Source: Gracilaria vermiculophylla (taxonomy: Eukaryota > Rhodophyta > Florideophyceae > Gracilariales > Gracilariaceae). Taken from it: DNA of 52,398 nt. Within the stretch, counting starts at the first letter, position 1. Each line of letters begins with the position of its first letter. The notes below the pieces were generated by a model. The model searched no databases. It had not been told where the DNA came from and saw only the letters and a program-made list of their open reading frames with translations. The DNA lies in the NCBI GenBank assembly GCA_019155205.2, contig JAHNZQ020000308.1, positions 5,102,856 through 5,155,253 of the forward strand. Direction: 5' to 3'. Below are positions 24,574 to 35,220 of the stretch, in pieces. Position numbers and translations under genes: made by a program.

Positions 24574-24888
24574 AACAGCCTCGGCGTAATACCCCTGTAC
24601 CTCCGGTTGGACTCGTTACAGGTGAAAGTTTGGTTCTTCGTGGTGACCAACTTTGCCGCGCAATGCATATCGGGCACTTCCTTTTTGGACTGATATGTAC
24701 GTGCAATCTACCCACACCCGCGGAAAGGGACTTTTCACGACGCCGCCTCTGTAGTTATCGTGTCCGCATCTCCACGATTGCACGCCAGCACGCGTCACGT
24801 GGGTAACCTTTCAAAGGTGACGCAGTCGAATAAGCTCCGAGTGGTGAAGAGCATCGAAATACCCGCGAGAAGTCAGGCTGAAGTTTGA

Positions 24889-25993
24889 GTGCAGACCTCT
24901 GCATCTGGCATTTTATTCCTACAGGGGAGTCCACACCTGACGGTGAAGCAGCTCTCCATTATGGCGAACGGTTTTATGGAAATAATACCGAACATTCCCT
25001 TCAGAATTGTGCTCGCCAACCTGAAGAAGTCGCCGTTACGTCTCCAGAAAGTAATTATTGTCGGACTTGCACTACCCGCCCCTGCAGAACTGGCTCATCT
25101 TTCTCGTTCGGAAGTCCTTGCGCACCGCGATGCTATCGCCACCATGAAGGCGGAAGCGATTTCGCCGGCTCCAGAGGAAGAGAATCCTGCCATCTGGCAG
25201 GAGAAGCTCCAAATTGGCAAGGATTTCGAAGGGTATCGCCATAAAATAGTTGAGATCCTATCCGCCTTTGAGGACATGTGGTCTGGTCGCCTGGGTATGG
25301 TCATCCTGGCCAAACACAGGATCCGGCTCACACCGGGTGCAAAACAGGTACATCAACTCCCAAGGAGGACCGGACCCCATGCGCGCGATTTCGAACGCAA
25401 TGAGGTCCATCGTATGCTGGAGAAGGGCGTTATCGAGCCTTCCAGGTCCGAATGGGCCTCCCAGGTGGTGTTTTTGAAGAAGAAAAATGGCTTCCAAAGG
25501 TTCTGTATTTACTACGGACGTCTCAACGAGGTTACAGTACGCGATTCGTACCCAATACGCGGTATGGACGAATGTATTGACTCCTTAGGTGATAGGTCCG
25601 TTTTATCTACGCTAGATGCCTACAGCGGCTACTGGCAGATTGAGATGGACGACTCTGATAAGGACAAGACAACGTTCACCTCGCATTTAGGTGATATTCA
25701 GATTCCTAAGGATGCATGTTGGATTTTAGAATACACCCGATACGTTTCAACGAGCGGTGGACATAGTCATGTCAAAGGTGAAGTGGCAGTACGCCTTGGT
25801 GTATATTGATGATGTCATCATATACTTTCGCGGCGTGGAGGAGAATTTTGTGCATGTGAAGCACGTGCTTCAACTTTTAAAGGATGCTGGACTCACCTTG
25901 AAGCTGAAGAAATGTTTCTTTTTTAAGTTTTCTGTGAACTACCTTGGGCACTATGTGCTCTCGGGCCACCTACAGGTTTCTATCGAACCTTAG
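24889..25993 (+). pseudogene. Reverse transcriptase of element C
   Basis: Frame 1 runs from 24889 with ANLKKSPLRLQKVIIVGLA, then AKHRIRLTPGAKQVHQLPRR, GVIEPSRSEWASQVVFLKKK, FCIYYGRLNEV, YPIRGMDECIDSL and the first catalytic block TLDAYSGYWQIEMDDSDKDK. A frameshift near 25690-25760 separates this from the second frame at 25757, which carries ALVYIDDVIIYF, the YxDD box, then LKKCFFFKFSVNYLGHYVLS up to a TAG at 25991. In frame 1 the conserved Asp before Tyr of FCVDYRRLN is Tyr (FCIYYGRLN). Confidence 0.88.
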
Positions 25994-26660
25994 GACGCCA
26001 AAAAGGAAGCTCGCCGTCCCACAAACCAGACGGAGCTCCGCTTCTTCCAGAGAATATGTAACATCTTCTGGAGGTTTGTACCGAATTTTCTCCGTATAGC
26101 GGCGCCTTTAAATCGTCTCTTGGAGAAAGACAAGCCGACACAATTGGCTATTTTGACGGAAGAGTAGTTTGAAGCCTTTAACACCCTGAAGAGGAGATTA
26201 ATAGATCCACCGATCTTGGTACTTCCGAAGCGGCACGGCCGAATGGTGCTGGACACGGACGCCTGTAAATACCAGGTCGGATGTGCCCTCCTTTCAGGAG
26301 CAACCGGAAGGTGGACTGCAACCCATTGGATATTAGAGTCGCAGCCTCACCCCTACGGAACGGAATTATTCCACCTCGGAGCACGAATGTTTCGCCATCG
26401 TGTGGGCAGTTTTGCTTTTACGCCGATACCTGGAAGGCACGCGCTTCACCTTCAAAACAGACCACGCACCACTGAAGCGGATACTGTCTTTAATGGATGC
26501 TTCTGGTCGCCTGGAAAGGTGGAGGTTACGCCTCCTAGAGTTCGAGTTTGACATCACTCGCTGTCTTGGCATTGAACACCAGGCAGTGGACGCGCTCTCG
26601 CAAGTCTCCACCGAGAGAGAAAACAAAACTCGTTTGGAGGACACAATTCCTTTTCTGGTC
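25994..26660 (+). pseudogene. Connection domain and RNase H of element C
   Basis: After the TAG the same frame continues with QTELRFFQRICNIFWRFVPN and RIAAPLNRLLEKDKP. A second TAG stands at 26165, then VLPKRHGRMVLDTDACKYQV with the first RNase H Asp block (DTDAC) near 26245. A frameshift near 26390 leads to WAVLLLRRYLEGTRFTFKTD, H-APLKRIL and CLGIEHQAVDALSQVS, where LSR is usual in active enzymes. The domain removes the RNA strand during reverse transcription. At least two stops and one frameshift inactivate it. Confidence 0.85.
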
Positions 26661-26759
26661 ATCCAAGATGTCGACGCGAAAGCAAGATCCCATGGAGAAT
26701 GTATGGAATGCTGCGAACCTGGAGGAAGGTATAATGGACTCACTGAGGTGATGGCTTTT

Positions 26760-27735
26760 GTTGAGGAGGAGAAAGAAGTTCTCCCCATTACCGTAGCGGA
26801 GTTTCTGAAGGAACAGAGTTCGCATGCGTACTGCAAGGAGTGCCTCGCCACTGTGGGGAGTTTGACATCGTCATTCGACGTCGACCAAGACGGAGTGCTT
26901 GTACGCCGCGTTCCCTGGATGGTGCTCTCGGAAAGATGGTCCCGACGAAACTACGGGCGAGGGTGCTGTATCCCTCGCACTATCCTCGCCTCGCCGGGCA
27001 TCTCGGTGGATTTCGGAGGTATTTCAGCATGCGGAGGGAGTTCTACTGGTCGAACATGGCTAATGATGCCTTCTAAACGATGGCGGATTGATATTTCTGC
27101 GCCGCCGCAAGCAGTAATGTGCGGAAATACCAGACACAGCTCACGCTGTTCCCACCTTGGGGACCGCTGGAATTCGTCGCCATGGAAATATTGGGTCTTC
27201 CCTTCAAGACGGAGCGAGGGCCCCGATTTATCCTCGTGATCACGGATTGTTTCTCGAAGATCACGCGTGCCATCCATGTCCGGAGCACCACTGCAGCAGT
27301 AATTTCCGACGTCTTTCCGGAGCATTGGGTCTATCTCTACGAGATACCATTGTACCTCCTCACGGACAATAGCCCCCAGATTGCGGCGAAGCTCTTCAAC
27401 GCCGTTTCCGGAATGCTGGAGATGACACAGTTGTTTACAAATGCTTATGACCACCAGACAAACGAACAGGCTTAAAGGTTAAACAAGACCATTGCCTCGA
27501 GGCTTAAGCACTACGTCGCGGACCACCGGAAGGATTGGGACGCATATGTGGGCCTGTTCACGTATGCATGCAACCTGCAGGTGCACCGCTCCACGGAGAC
27601 CGCCCCTTTCAATCTGGTCCTCTCGCGCATCCCGCCAAATGCCGTCATTGTGGCACGCGCTGCGGCGCACCCGGCGGATGGGGCACAGGCGCCAACCGCG
27701 GCGCAAGCCAAACGCTCCATCCTAAGGCGGTATGA
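26760..27735 (+). pseudogene. Integrase of element C, two catalytic positions changed
   Basis: The zinc-binding end is readable as LYPSHYPRLAGHLGGFRRYF, then RREFYWSNMANDAF (about 26960-27076). The core follows in the frame from 27119: GPLEFVAMEILGLPFKTERG, RFILVITDCFSK, LLTDNSPQI, and DHQTNEQA-stop-RLNKTIAS. Compared with the family, the first catalytic Asp (MDILG) is Glu, and the catalytic Glu of NGQVER is lost to TAA at 27473-27475. The same frame then continues with HYVADHRKDWDAYVGLFTYA and STETAPFNLVLSRIPP. Confidence 0.88.
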
Positions 27736-28370
27736 AAACGCACTCTCCCTCGCAAAAAGGAGAGGCTCGACCCCCGCAGAGGATATACAAAATAAACATG
27801 GACCGGAAGGTGATGGAAAGAGCTCACCAGCATAAACGCGACGAGGTTTTCCTCGACCAATCTGGAGGGGCATCCGGTGAACCGCCAGACGTCACGTGCA
27901 AACTAGCGCGAAACACCTCGGGGCCTTACAAAGTCCTGGAAACCTATACGGACACTGTCCCCATTGAGGTAAAAGGGCTCCGAGACGTCGCCTCGCGTGA
28001 TAGGATGAGAAACATCCTGATGCCTAGCCCTTCAGGAATGCACCCCACCCCATCTCAGCCACCTCGCACGGAAGTCCCTCAACCGAGGGCCTCAGGAACG
28101 ACGACACCGCTAGATACTGGAAATCCCATCACACCTTTTGGTGAGCCATTGATGGAAGCTCCAGATACCATCATGACTCCTGAAGGTGGTATGCTCTATG
28201 CGGTAGACCATATCGTTGCCCTCCAAAAAACCCTCGCAGAGATACTGTACCGCGTCCGCTGGTATTGGTGTACCTCAAAGAACGACACGGAAGGATCTCC
28301 GGGACACGTCCGGGAGAATTTCATCAAAAGATACCACTCCGAACTGGTGCGGAAACGCTTCTTCGCATAA
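27732..28370 (+). pseudogene. GPY module and chromodomain, C-terminus of element C polyprotein
   Basis: TSGPYKVLETYTDTVPIEVK is the GPY/F module, followed by ASRDRMRNILMPSP and a long Pro/Thr-rich linker. The last 55 residues read YAVDHIVALQKTL, ILYRVRWYWCTSKNDTEGSP and VRENFIKRYHSEL, a chromodomain with V-RWY and the terminal helix. The usual WYGY is WYWC, and a Gly replaces the Trp-Glu-Pro element. The frame ends in TAA at 28368-28370. About 600 bases are open here, the best preserved piece of pol in this element. Confidence 0.85.
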
Positions 28371-28381
28371 GCGTTTCCGCT

Positions 28382-28398
28382 TAAGAAAGGGGGATGGG
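28382..28398 (+). promoter_or_regulatory. Purine tract after pol of element C
   Basis: AAGAAAGGGGGATGGGG stands 12 bases after the polyprotein stop. In composition it looks like the polypurine tract of D, but no LTR begins after it. It may be an internal second tract or a trace of rearrangement. Confidence 0.45.
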
Positions 28399-28604
28399 GC
28401 CGCCAACTGGAGTTGCTATTCGTCTCCGCTGTCTGTCCCCCACCTAAAGGTCTCTTTTTTGCCTTAGGAACGCCTTTAATCGCTTTTGGCACGCTCTCGT
28501 GGTGGCAGTTCATGCCTCTGAGCACGCGGGCACGGCTCAGTTGCGCTGCAACTACCGTTTACGGAGCTTCTGCTCCATGTCAAGGATATGATTTTCGGAC
28601 GCTA

Positions 28605-29063
28605 TTAGGGACTACCTTCCATTGCCGGGGTCTCTTTTAAGTAAACTTCACCGACTCGCATCGAAAACTTCACTTCAAGGTTGGCTCTTGCCGTGAGCAC
28701 TTGGCTCTCGAAGAAATCCGCTAGGCTTTCCTGGATGGCTGCCATTGAGGCGCGTTCCGCCCGGGCCGTATGGAGCTCTACAATCCAGGTACGGGCCTCG
28801 CGCAGAGCCTCGCACCACGTTTTTATAAGGGCTTTAGATTCTCCCCACTGGAGAAATCTGGAACAAAGATGTAAGTCGTCCAGCCCAGCAAACTGGGCTG
28901 GACACCTCCCAGAACGTTCTAGTGACGTCAAGGAACTATGTTTTAATGCATCACTAAATAAATGAAGTGTAAATTGCACAATATTTGTCACACATGTTCT
29001 CCAATGCAGCAATGAAATCCTAACCTGAGGGCTTGGATTGGAATTTTTAAATTTCGAAGACAT
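28605..29063 (-). pseudogene. Conserved unknown ORF, family U copy 1
   Basis: An open minus-strand frame of 152 codons has a second, broken copy at 35225-35640 on the plus strand. The shared protein blocks are VTNI-Q-TLHLFS, SLTSLE-SG-CPAQ and RFLQW-ESK. The second half is Ala/Glu-rich and probably helical (EALREARTWIVELHTARAER). The differences from copy 2 leave the reading frame largely readable, which suggests coding descent. It sits between the truncated end of element C and LTR D. I do not recognise the family; a retroelement Gag or an accessory ORF is possible. Confidence 0.45.
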
Positions 29064-29420
29064 ATCAAAGAAATTTGTCTCGAAAAAAACCTGGTTCCAA
29101 TTAAAATGACTCTGTGCTCATAGTTTGACGCAACGACGGGAGGGTTTTCGCCTTTAAGCGATCCCGGAGATAATTCCAGTCACATATCAGCAAACATGTT
29201 GGAGTTCCTTGTTAATTTCATCCTATGTCTACCTTCCATTCTGATCCACTCCAACCTGAACTCAGCGTTTAGAATTTTCTGCAAGATTTTACAGTTTCGG
29301 GAGTTTCCGCATGCTAGACAAATGGCTCTTTTTCAATTGGTTTTGGAGAAGGTTGACCCTTCTCCGAAACGAAGTGCTCATACCAAGCATATCTTTCGGA
29401 GTTTAAACTTCCATGCTCTG

Positions 29421-29974
29421 TGTAGTACCGTAAGTTCTTCTGTCGACGTGGTAGTGCACAACGTCTGTAAGGAGTTTTTCTTCCTTTCAAAGACGCGTGT
29501 TCCTAAAGATAGTCTCTGGTAATCGCTGTTGCGAGCCAGGAGAACTCTCAACGGGGAACCACAAACACCAAGCGGAAGGGGAGGTTCACTGGGCGGACAA
29601 TGCTCCTACAGGCATTGCTAGGAGGCGACCTGGAGATCGGGGGCTTAGAAACCTTTAGGATGTTTGAGGACTGTTTCCAAGCCGGAAAACAGACGTAGAC
29701 GCAAGGGTGCTTGGTTTATTTCCCCAGAGGGGGTGCTCGACCGGAAGATTAAGTATCACGCCGGCAGCCCGCCTCGACAGGTATCACTACTGCAGTAATT
29801 ACCTGCACAAATTAACTAAAATATATCTAAATTTCTACCATTCCCCAGAGGTACTGTAGCACACATGGGCCGCATTATGCTCACGTGGCTCAGTTAATAA
29901 TATACGAGCGTTGCTTAAGAATATCTCGTCGTAAAACGACACCACCATATCAACTTAGAATCCACTGTACTACA
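29421..29974 (-). repeat. LTR of element D
   Basis: It is 554 bp with perfect terminal inverted repeats TGTAGTAC ... GTACTACA, and homologous over its whole length to the LTR of C but in opposite orientation. The purine tract on its right side shows that it is a 3' LTR on the minus strand. Confidence 0.88.
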
Positions 29975-30525
29975 TACCCCCTTTCTTGAATTGCAACACG
30001 TCCTTGAGGTGCATCTTTCCAAAGCTCGGTCCGTAAACGGCTCCTATCGGTGCTAAGGTCAGGGCTGCCTTCCACGATGTGACAAATTCTTTGCTTCAGG
30101 CGTTCCTCCCTTCTCCCCTATTCCCGCGCGTCGTACAAACCGCGGGCTCCTGTATCTCCATTGAGGCAGTTCCGGGCCCCCACTCTTCTCGACGCATCCT
30201 CATCACTCTTTTTTGGCGCAAATTGCTGGTGCTGGAACGCTCGGCATCCCGAATCCCTCAAGGACCTCTGTTTGGAAGCGCCCACGCTGTCGCATCCGCT
30301 CGTCCATCCTGAATGGAGACAACACACACTTATTATCCGCGTCTGCCTCGCCGTCGTCCATCGTTTGCTATGAATTCTCTCCTTGCCATGGTGCTCCATA
30401 CCTCGCCGGCATCCTGTCTTCTGTTCTCTCCACGCCTTTCACGATGGCGTTTCGCCAAAGCACCTCCCCTGTCGGGCGTATAACCGCTGATTGCTTCCAA
30501 GGCGGCGTCAGGCTTCTCAGGTGCT

Positions 30526-31518
30526 ATGACACATTCGGTCGCAATCCTTTCAGCTACGTACTTCTTCGAAATGACTCCCACAGCCCAGGCGCCTGCGCCT
30601 CTGTCCAATCCTGAGGTGTATAACACCTCTACCGGTGCGCCATCTCGCCCAGGGGAGCCCTATGACCATCATGCCACGCGATTCTTTGTGCTTTTCCACG
30701 ACAGCCGCGTCAGTCTCCCGTGCCCCGTGTTGGACTACATTCACCGATTCGGACCGTACCTTCTGGCGATGAGATTCCGCGCCGTACCAGAGGTTGTTTG
30801 GAACGACCAGAAGCGGAACCGGGTGGACGCTTTTCCCGCTCACTGGGTCCACACTCCGGGGCACGGTGACCATGCTCCCACCACCTTGGTGCTTTACGAC
30901 ACTCCTTACCTCAGGTGTTACGAAGAGAGGGAGATCCAGGCTCGAATCCAATTCCTCCTCCACAAGAATAGTTCACAATAGCGAGCGGGACGGCCCGGAA
31001 GCATCGCCGATTGACGCTCTGCCCTTGTGGTGTTGCCTTTCATTCCCCATTACGAACACCTCTACTGTATGAACTGCAACCGACGAAGGACGCCCCTTGC
31101 GGATGAGATCCGAGTGTGGACCGCCTTTAGATACTTCTACGGCTGGCAATACACGGAGATCCACGACATACCTTTCGGGAAACGTTCGAAGTTTTATCTC
31201 AACAAGAACGACTCCTGGAGGAACCATTGGCTATCCCCGCACCTCTGTGGGGCAACGCCTATTATCTTTACGTATCACATATCGGAGGTTCTGCCTCCTC
31301 ATGAATCCTTTGGATATTTTGTAATGTTGATTGCCTCGACGGAGTTTGCGGTTGGTACTCTGATGGCGTATCTCCAAGCAGCAAATGAAGGCGTCATTTT
31401 CTATAGTCGGTGCCACGACGGTCGCCTCTACTGGGATTCTTTGTATCAGCCATCCGCCGGACGTTTGTTCTCCTTGTCGGCGTCGATTATCTGGGTCCTG
31501 CGCTCCTTCGGAAAATAG
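30526..31518 (+). pseudogene. Antisense ORF of element D (aORF-D), two stops; unknown protein family
   Basis: A single plus-strand frame runs for about 330 codons with only two stops (TAG at 30979, TGA at 31012), opposite to the LTR of D. The N-terminal part has YDHHATRFFVLFHDSRVSLP and LDYIHRFGPYLLAMRF; the C-terminal part has HYEHLYCMNCNRRRTPLADE, FRYFYGWQYTEIHDIPFGKR and ATPIIFTYHISEVLPPHESF. YCMNC is a possible but isolated Cys pair. It aligns collinearly with aORF-B. For example, 31189-31275 matches 8299-8385 without gaps over 29 codons (identical Y, W, P, T, Y), and 31099-31143 matches 8003-8047 (D, E, F, G). Composition is that of a globular, Tyr/Trp-rich protein. No domain is recognised. 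Confidence 0.65.
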
Positions 31519-31549
31519 AACCTGATCAAGGGCACCGCGTGGAGTGAAT

Positions 31550-32540
31550 CCGAGGAAGTTTTAATAAATCTACCGTCTGCCTACTCATATTCATTTCCTT
31601 CATAGCATCGCAACTTTTCAGACCACTGTAGCCGCCCGATTGAAAAAGAAAACCGCAGACATAAACGGAGTTTTTCTTATGTGGAACTATATAGAACTAT
31701 CGTAATTTCTCGAGATTTGGTTTTGACTTCAATTTTTGATTCTTGTGAAAGGACATCAGTTGTATAGGAAATTGTCTTCTTTTAATTGGAAATTTTAACG
31801 GAAATGAAGTGTGGTGATTCGTCAAATCTGTGTTAAATGGTTTGGAGTACGTCAACCTGTGGGCAGGAGAGCAAGGTAACACTCGAAACAGTACTGGAGC
31901 TACAGCTACTAGCTGTTGGGTGTTGGAGCAACCCTTGCAGAGTACTGTGGCTAGCTCGTGGATATCTGGTGCAGGTGAAAGCGAAAAATCACCGAAATCT
32001 GTTTACCGACCAGGTGTTACTGCTGTAAAGTAAAGTATCCTCTTCAACCCTTCTGATGGATTATCTGTTAGCTAGGTCAGACAAGCTGGGCACGGGTTTC
32101 GAGTAACGTATGGGAGCAAAGCACAGTCAAGCCTTGGACGATGTAGATTCTTCTAAGTTTTCTCAACGCGCTTCACACTATATCTCACGGTCGACTCGTG
32201 AAGCTGCGTTATTAACATAAGGACGCTGAAAAGGTTTACATTGACTACCTCAAACCCTGTGATTGTAGGTAGACTGGTGTGGATATCCTGAAGAGGCAGC
32301 TAAGCAGTACTTGCCTAGTCTCAAGTATTGTCAGAGTTATTGAATTTAAAAATAGTTCCGGCCAAGAAGATATTTTTGGGGCCAAAAAACCTTACAGACT
32401 GGGGCTATATGTATCAAAAAGAAAAAGATTTTTAAGAGGAAAAAAAAGAGTTCAAAATGTTTTTCATGAAACCGTCGAGGCCCGATACGTATGATGTCCG
32501 ACGTGATGCCTCGACTGTTCATGCATGATTGCACTTCGAT
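31550..32540. other. No recognisable gene; may hold the 5' LTR of element E
   Basis: Short frames only. The Gag of element E begins just downstream, so an LTR is expected here, but no second copy was found in the window to define it. Confidence 0.35.
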
Positions 32541-32559
32541 GAGAAATATTTTTGTTTCT

Positions 32560-33000
32560 TTCAGATTGGGCAAGATGGTAACATAGATACACGTACTGCA
32601 GTCTACTTTGCTTCAACTTATATGACGGGTACTGCTGCGGACTGACGGTTTACAATGGTATTAGAAAAAAGCTTTCGCCCAAATAGAAAGCCTTTAAAAT
32701 CTGTGTAGGGAACGAGTTTGTGCTCAAAATTGTATTGTGAGAGCACGAGACATAATCTATAAGCTAAAGCAAAAAACCAATGTAGCCATCTATTTTTCGG
32801 ATTTTCGAAACAATGCGATCGAAATTCCAGGGATAACTGATTCCGAAAAGCTGGCTAGTGTCAGCGAAGGATTGAAGCCTCATATTCTCCTGGAAGTTCG
32901 TAAAGCCAGTCCAATAATTTTTTAAGAAGCAGCGAATATTGCGCTAGACGTCGACGGAGCTTTCTATAGACCAGAATTCTTCTCAAAGCGCCGATTTGAA
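32560..33000 (+). pseudogene. Gag fragment of Ty3/gypsy element E
   Basis: Near 32607 the frame reads VYFASTYMTGTAAD followed by stop where Trp is usual, then RFTMVLEKSFRP. From 32737 follow YKLKQKTNVAIYFSDFRNNA, IPGITDSEKLASVSEGLKPH and, after a TAA, EAANIALDVDGAFYRPEF. This is the retrotransposon-gag pattern (YF--FR-IA, GL-P-I---V). It differs clearly from the Gags of B and C, so E is another lineage. Confidence 0.72.
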
Positions 33001-33716
33001 ATAAAAAACAGGTTTTCGGACTGGATCAGTCTCCATAGAGATTGGAAATGTTCAAAAGCAAACTATCCGGCGAGAAATGAGTGCTGAGAAAATGAGAGAT
33101 ATGAAAAGAAAGCCTGATTTCTTGTCATAAGCCTGAATGCCATCCGTAGTAACACAAAAATGGAAAGAACCAGCAGGAGAGAAAGAATGTTGAGCTTAAT
33201 AACACCGAAACGAACTGGACTGCTCATAATAACCCTCATCCTCCGAAAAACTGAGTAATCCACCTAAAAGAATAGTAAACACTCAAGTTGGACACAAAGA
33301 GAAGGTGATCATCAGCTGAAAAAGCGCGTTTAACTCTCTAAAGGACAGCGTGATGATACTGAGATGAGAAGATGGACATGATGTGCCAAAGACCCCAACT
33401 GCAGAGTCAAATGCCACGATTAGGAGTCGTGTTGACAACATCCTTGCGAAAATATGTATACCCGTCGAACCGTTACTGAATGAACCAAGTAGGAAATGTT
33501 TTATTACCGAGCGAATGCGTAGGTAATATTATTTCCGAGTGGGAAATTCAAGACGCCTCTATATGGTCGGTTTGCCCGCCCCCCTCCCCAGGTCTACTCT
33601 ACGTTTGCCCTGCGTGAAGTTTCGCAAATGGACAGGAGTCAGTGCAAGCACAAGTATTTGGACAGGAAGCCTAATGGAAATGGAAAGAAGATAAGAAGTT
33701 TTTTGGAAGCGGTTTT

Positions 33717-34030
33717 GGACTTAGGAATTTTTTCAATGGGAAATGTCTTGGACTTAGGTAATTTTTCTCGCGTAACTCGAAGTCGGTTTTCAACGATTTT
33801 TTGCACAAATTCAAATTTTCCTGTGCAAAATCAAAATTAATCGATTTTGGAAAGCGGCGAGAATATCCTGGGACTTAGGAATTTTAACGGAATTACTTGG
33901 GTTCTCAGGTTGGGTAGTCGGGGAGACTCTTGGACTTAGTAATTTTTCTGCGGGGTCACCTTCAGTTTTGAACGATTTTTGAACAGTTCTAAAAAATTCT
34001 GTTTTACAGTTACAGTTGATCGTTTACAGA
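33717..34030 (+). repeat. Diverged tandem duplication, about 182-bp unit
   Basis: GGACTTAGGAATTTT occurs at 33717 and 33871, and GACTTAGGTAATTTTTCT / GACTTAGTAATTTTTCT at 33751 and 33933. These are followed by related text: CGGTTTTCAACGATTTTT against CAGTTTTGAACGATTTTT, and AATTAATCGATTTTGGAAA against AGTTGATCGTTTACAGAAA. It lies between Gag and RT of element E. Confidence 0.55.
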
Positions 34031-34049
34031 AAAGAACAAAGGAAGAAGC

Positions 34050-34960
34050 ATCGGAAGTCATACTAAATGAAACTCTACGACTTGGAGCCCATACATATAT
34101 GTCCAACGGGATCGTTTACAGTTGTAGGTATGATGTTCCCTCCGGAATGCCGTGACCTGCTGCCCACAATCCAACAATCGATTATGAACAAATATTTGCG
34201 AAGGTTGGACACGATGTTATTCCAGCGTTTCAGAAGAATGACGAAAAGATTCAAGTAAAGAATCTGGGTGTGAAAAAACTCCGAAGAAAGATGAGAAAGA
34301 ACACGAAGAAAGTTGAATTGGTGCAAGTTAAGATCCGGGAGGCTAAGCATTCAAAGGGAGAAACGTTTGCCAAAAAAAATGCCAAGTAAAAGCGAGAGCT
34401 TGTAGAATTGGAATCTGATTTCAAAGCAGACTTACCGCCTGGATTGCCACGAAAGAGATCCGTTGATCATGAGATCCAGGTTGAAGAAGACTCGAAGCCT
34501 CCACACCGTCCGTTATTCCAGCTGCCTCCTCTCGAGCTAGAAGCAGCAAAGGAATATGTGGAGAAGTTGCTGAAATCAAGGAAGATAAGACAAAACAAAT
34601 CACCGTATAGAGCTTCGTTATTTTTCGTGAAACAAAACGGAAAATTAAGATGAGTCGTAGACTATCGAGTACTTAATCGACTCACTAAGAAAAATAAAGC
34701 TCCCATTTTAAGATCCGATGAGATTTTGGACAGGCTTGGAGGAGCAAAAGTATTCTCCAAATTAAAATTTAAGACCGGATTCCATCAAATACGGATGAAG
34801 CCCGAAGATATCGAGAAGACTGCGTTCAACATAAAATATGGGCATTTTGAGTATCTTGTTTTGCCCATGGGGCTTTGTAATGCACATGCGATTCTTCAAA
34901 CGTTTTATGAACCAGATCCTTTATGATTGTATTGATGAAATTCTGGTGCTTCATTTGGCA
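34050..34960 (+). pseudogene. Reverse transcriptase (with upstream linker) of Ty3/gypsy element E
   Basis: From 34408 the frame reads DLPPGLPRKRSVDHEIQVEE, KPPHRPLFQLPPLELEAAKE, SPYRASLFFVKQNGKLR, then after a TGA VVDYRVLNRLTKKNKAPILR, EILDRLGGAKVFSKLKFKTG (first catalytic Asp of SKLD replaced by Lys), FHQIRMKPEDIEKTAFNIKY and FEYLVLPMGLCNAHAILQTF. The YxDD region is readable after a frameshift as DCIDEILVL, with the second Asp of the IDD pair changed to Glu. The part from 34050 to 34400 is Lys-rich and unassigned. Similarity stops at about 34960. Confidence 0.85.
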
Positions 34961-35220
34961 AAGCCAAGACCAGAACCGTAAAAAAACAGAAAACGGCAAA
35001 GAATATAAAGTTGCAGCTATTCTCAAGCGCAGGAAAAGAGCAAGAGAATATTAGTTTCTGACTCTTATGAAACGAGAGCCCACTCATGGTGCTGAGTGAT
35101 AAGCAAGTAATCATATGTTGACAGTGATAGAACCGTTACTGGAGTACGGCAAGTATATATTCGTGAAGCAGCAATTTACCGCAATATCAATGCCGAGGAC
35201 GTCACCAGTCTGGGGAGGGA

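Larger units (their letters stand above)
21247..28610 (+). mobile_element. Degenerate chromovirus element C, 3' LTR missing
   Basis: A 554-bp 5' LTR, primer site, gag, protease, RT, RNase H, integrase, GPY module and chromodomain follow in order on the plus strand. After the polyprotein stop at 28370 and a purine tract, about 240 bp remain. The last of these (ACCGTTTACGGAGC at about 28553) resemble the segment before the 3' LTR in element D (CCGTTTACGGACCGAGC on the minus strand). No LTR like 21247-21800 follows; instead there is an unrelated family (U). The element is therefore truncated at its 3' end. All ORFs have stops or frameshifts. Confidence 0.88.
29421..31520 (-). mobile_element. 3' part of chromovirus element D: LTR, purine tract and 3' segment
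   Basis: On the minus strand the order is 3' segment, AAGAAAGGGGGTA, LTR. The last sense frame before the tract reads APIGAVYGPSFGKMHLKDV and LQFKKGGM-stop, partly comparable with the DNA before the B polypurine tract (CTTTGGGATGCCCATCTCGG against CTTTGGAAAGATGCACCTCA). The plus strand of this segment carries the antisense ORF 30526-31518. No pol is attached upstream, so the element is a fragment. Confidence 0.7.
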
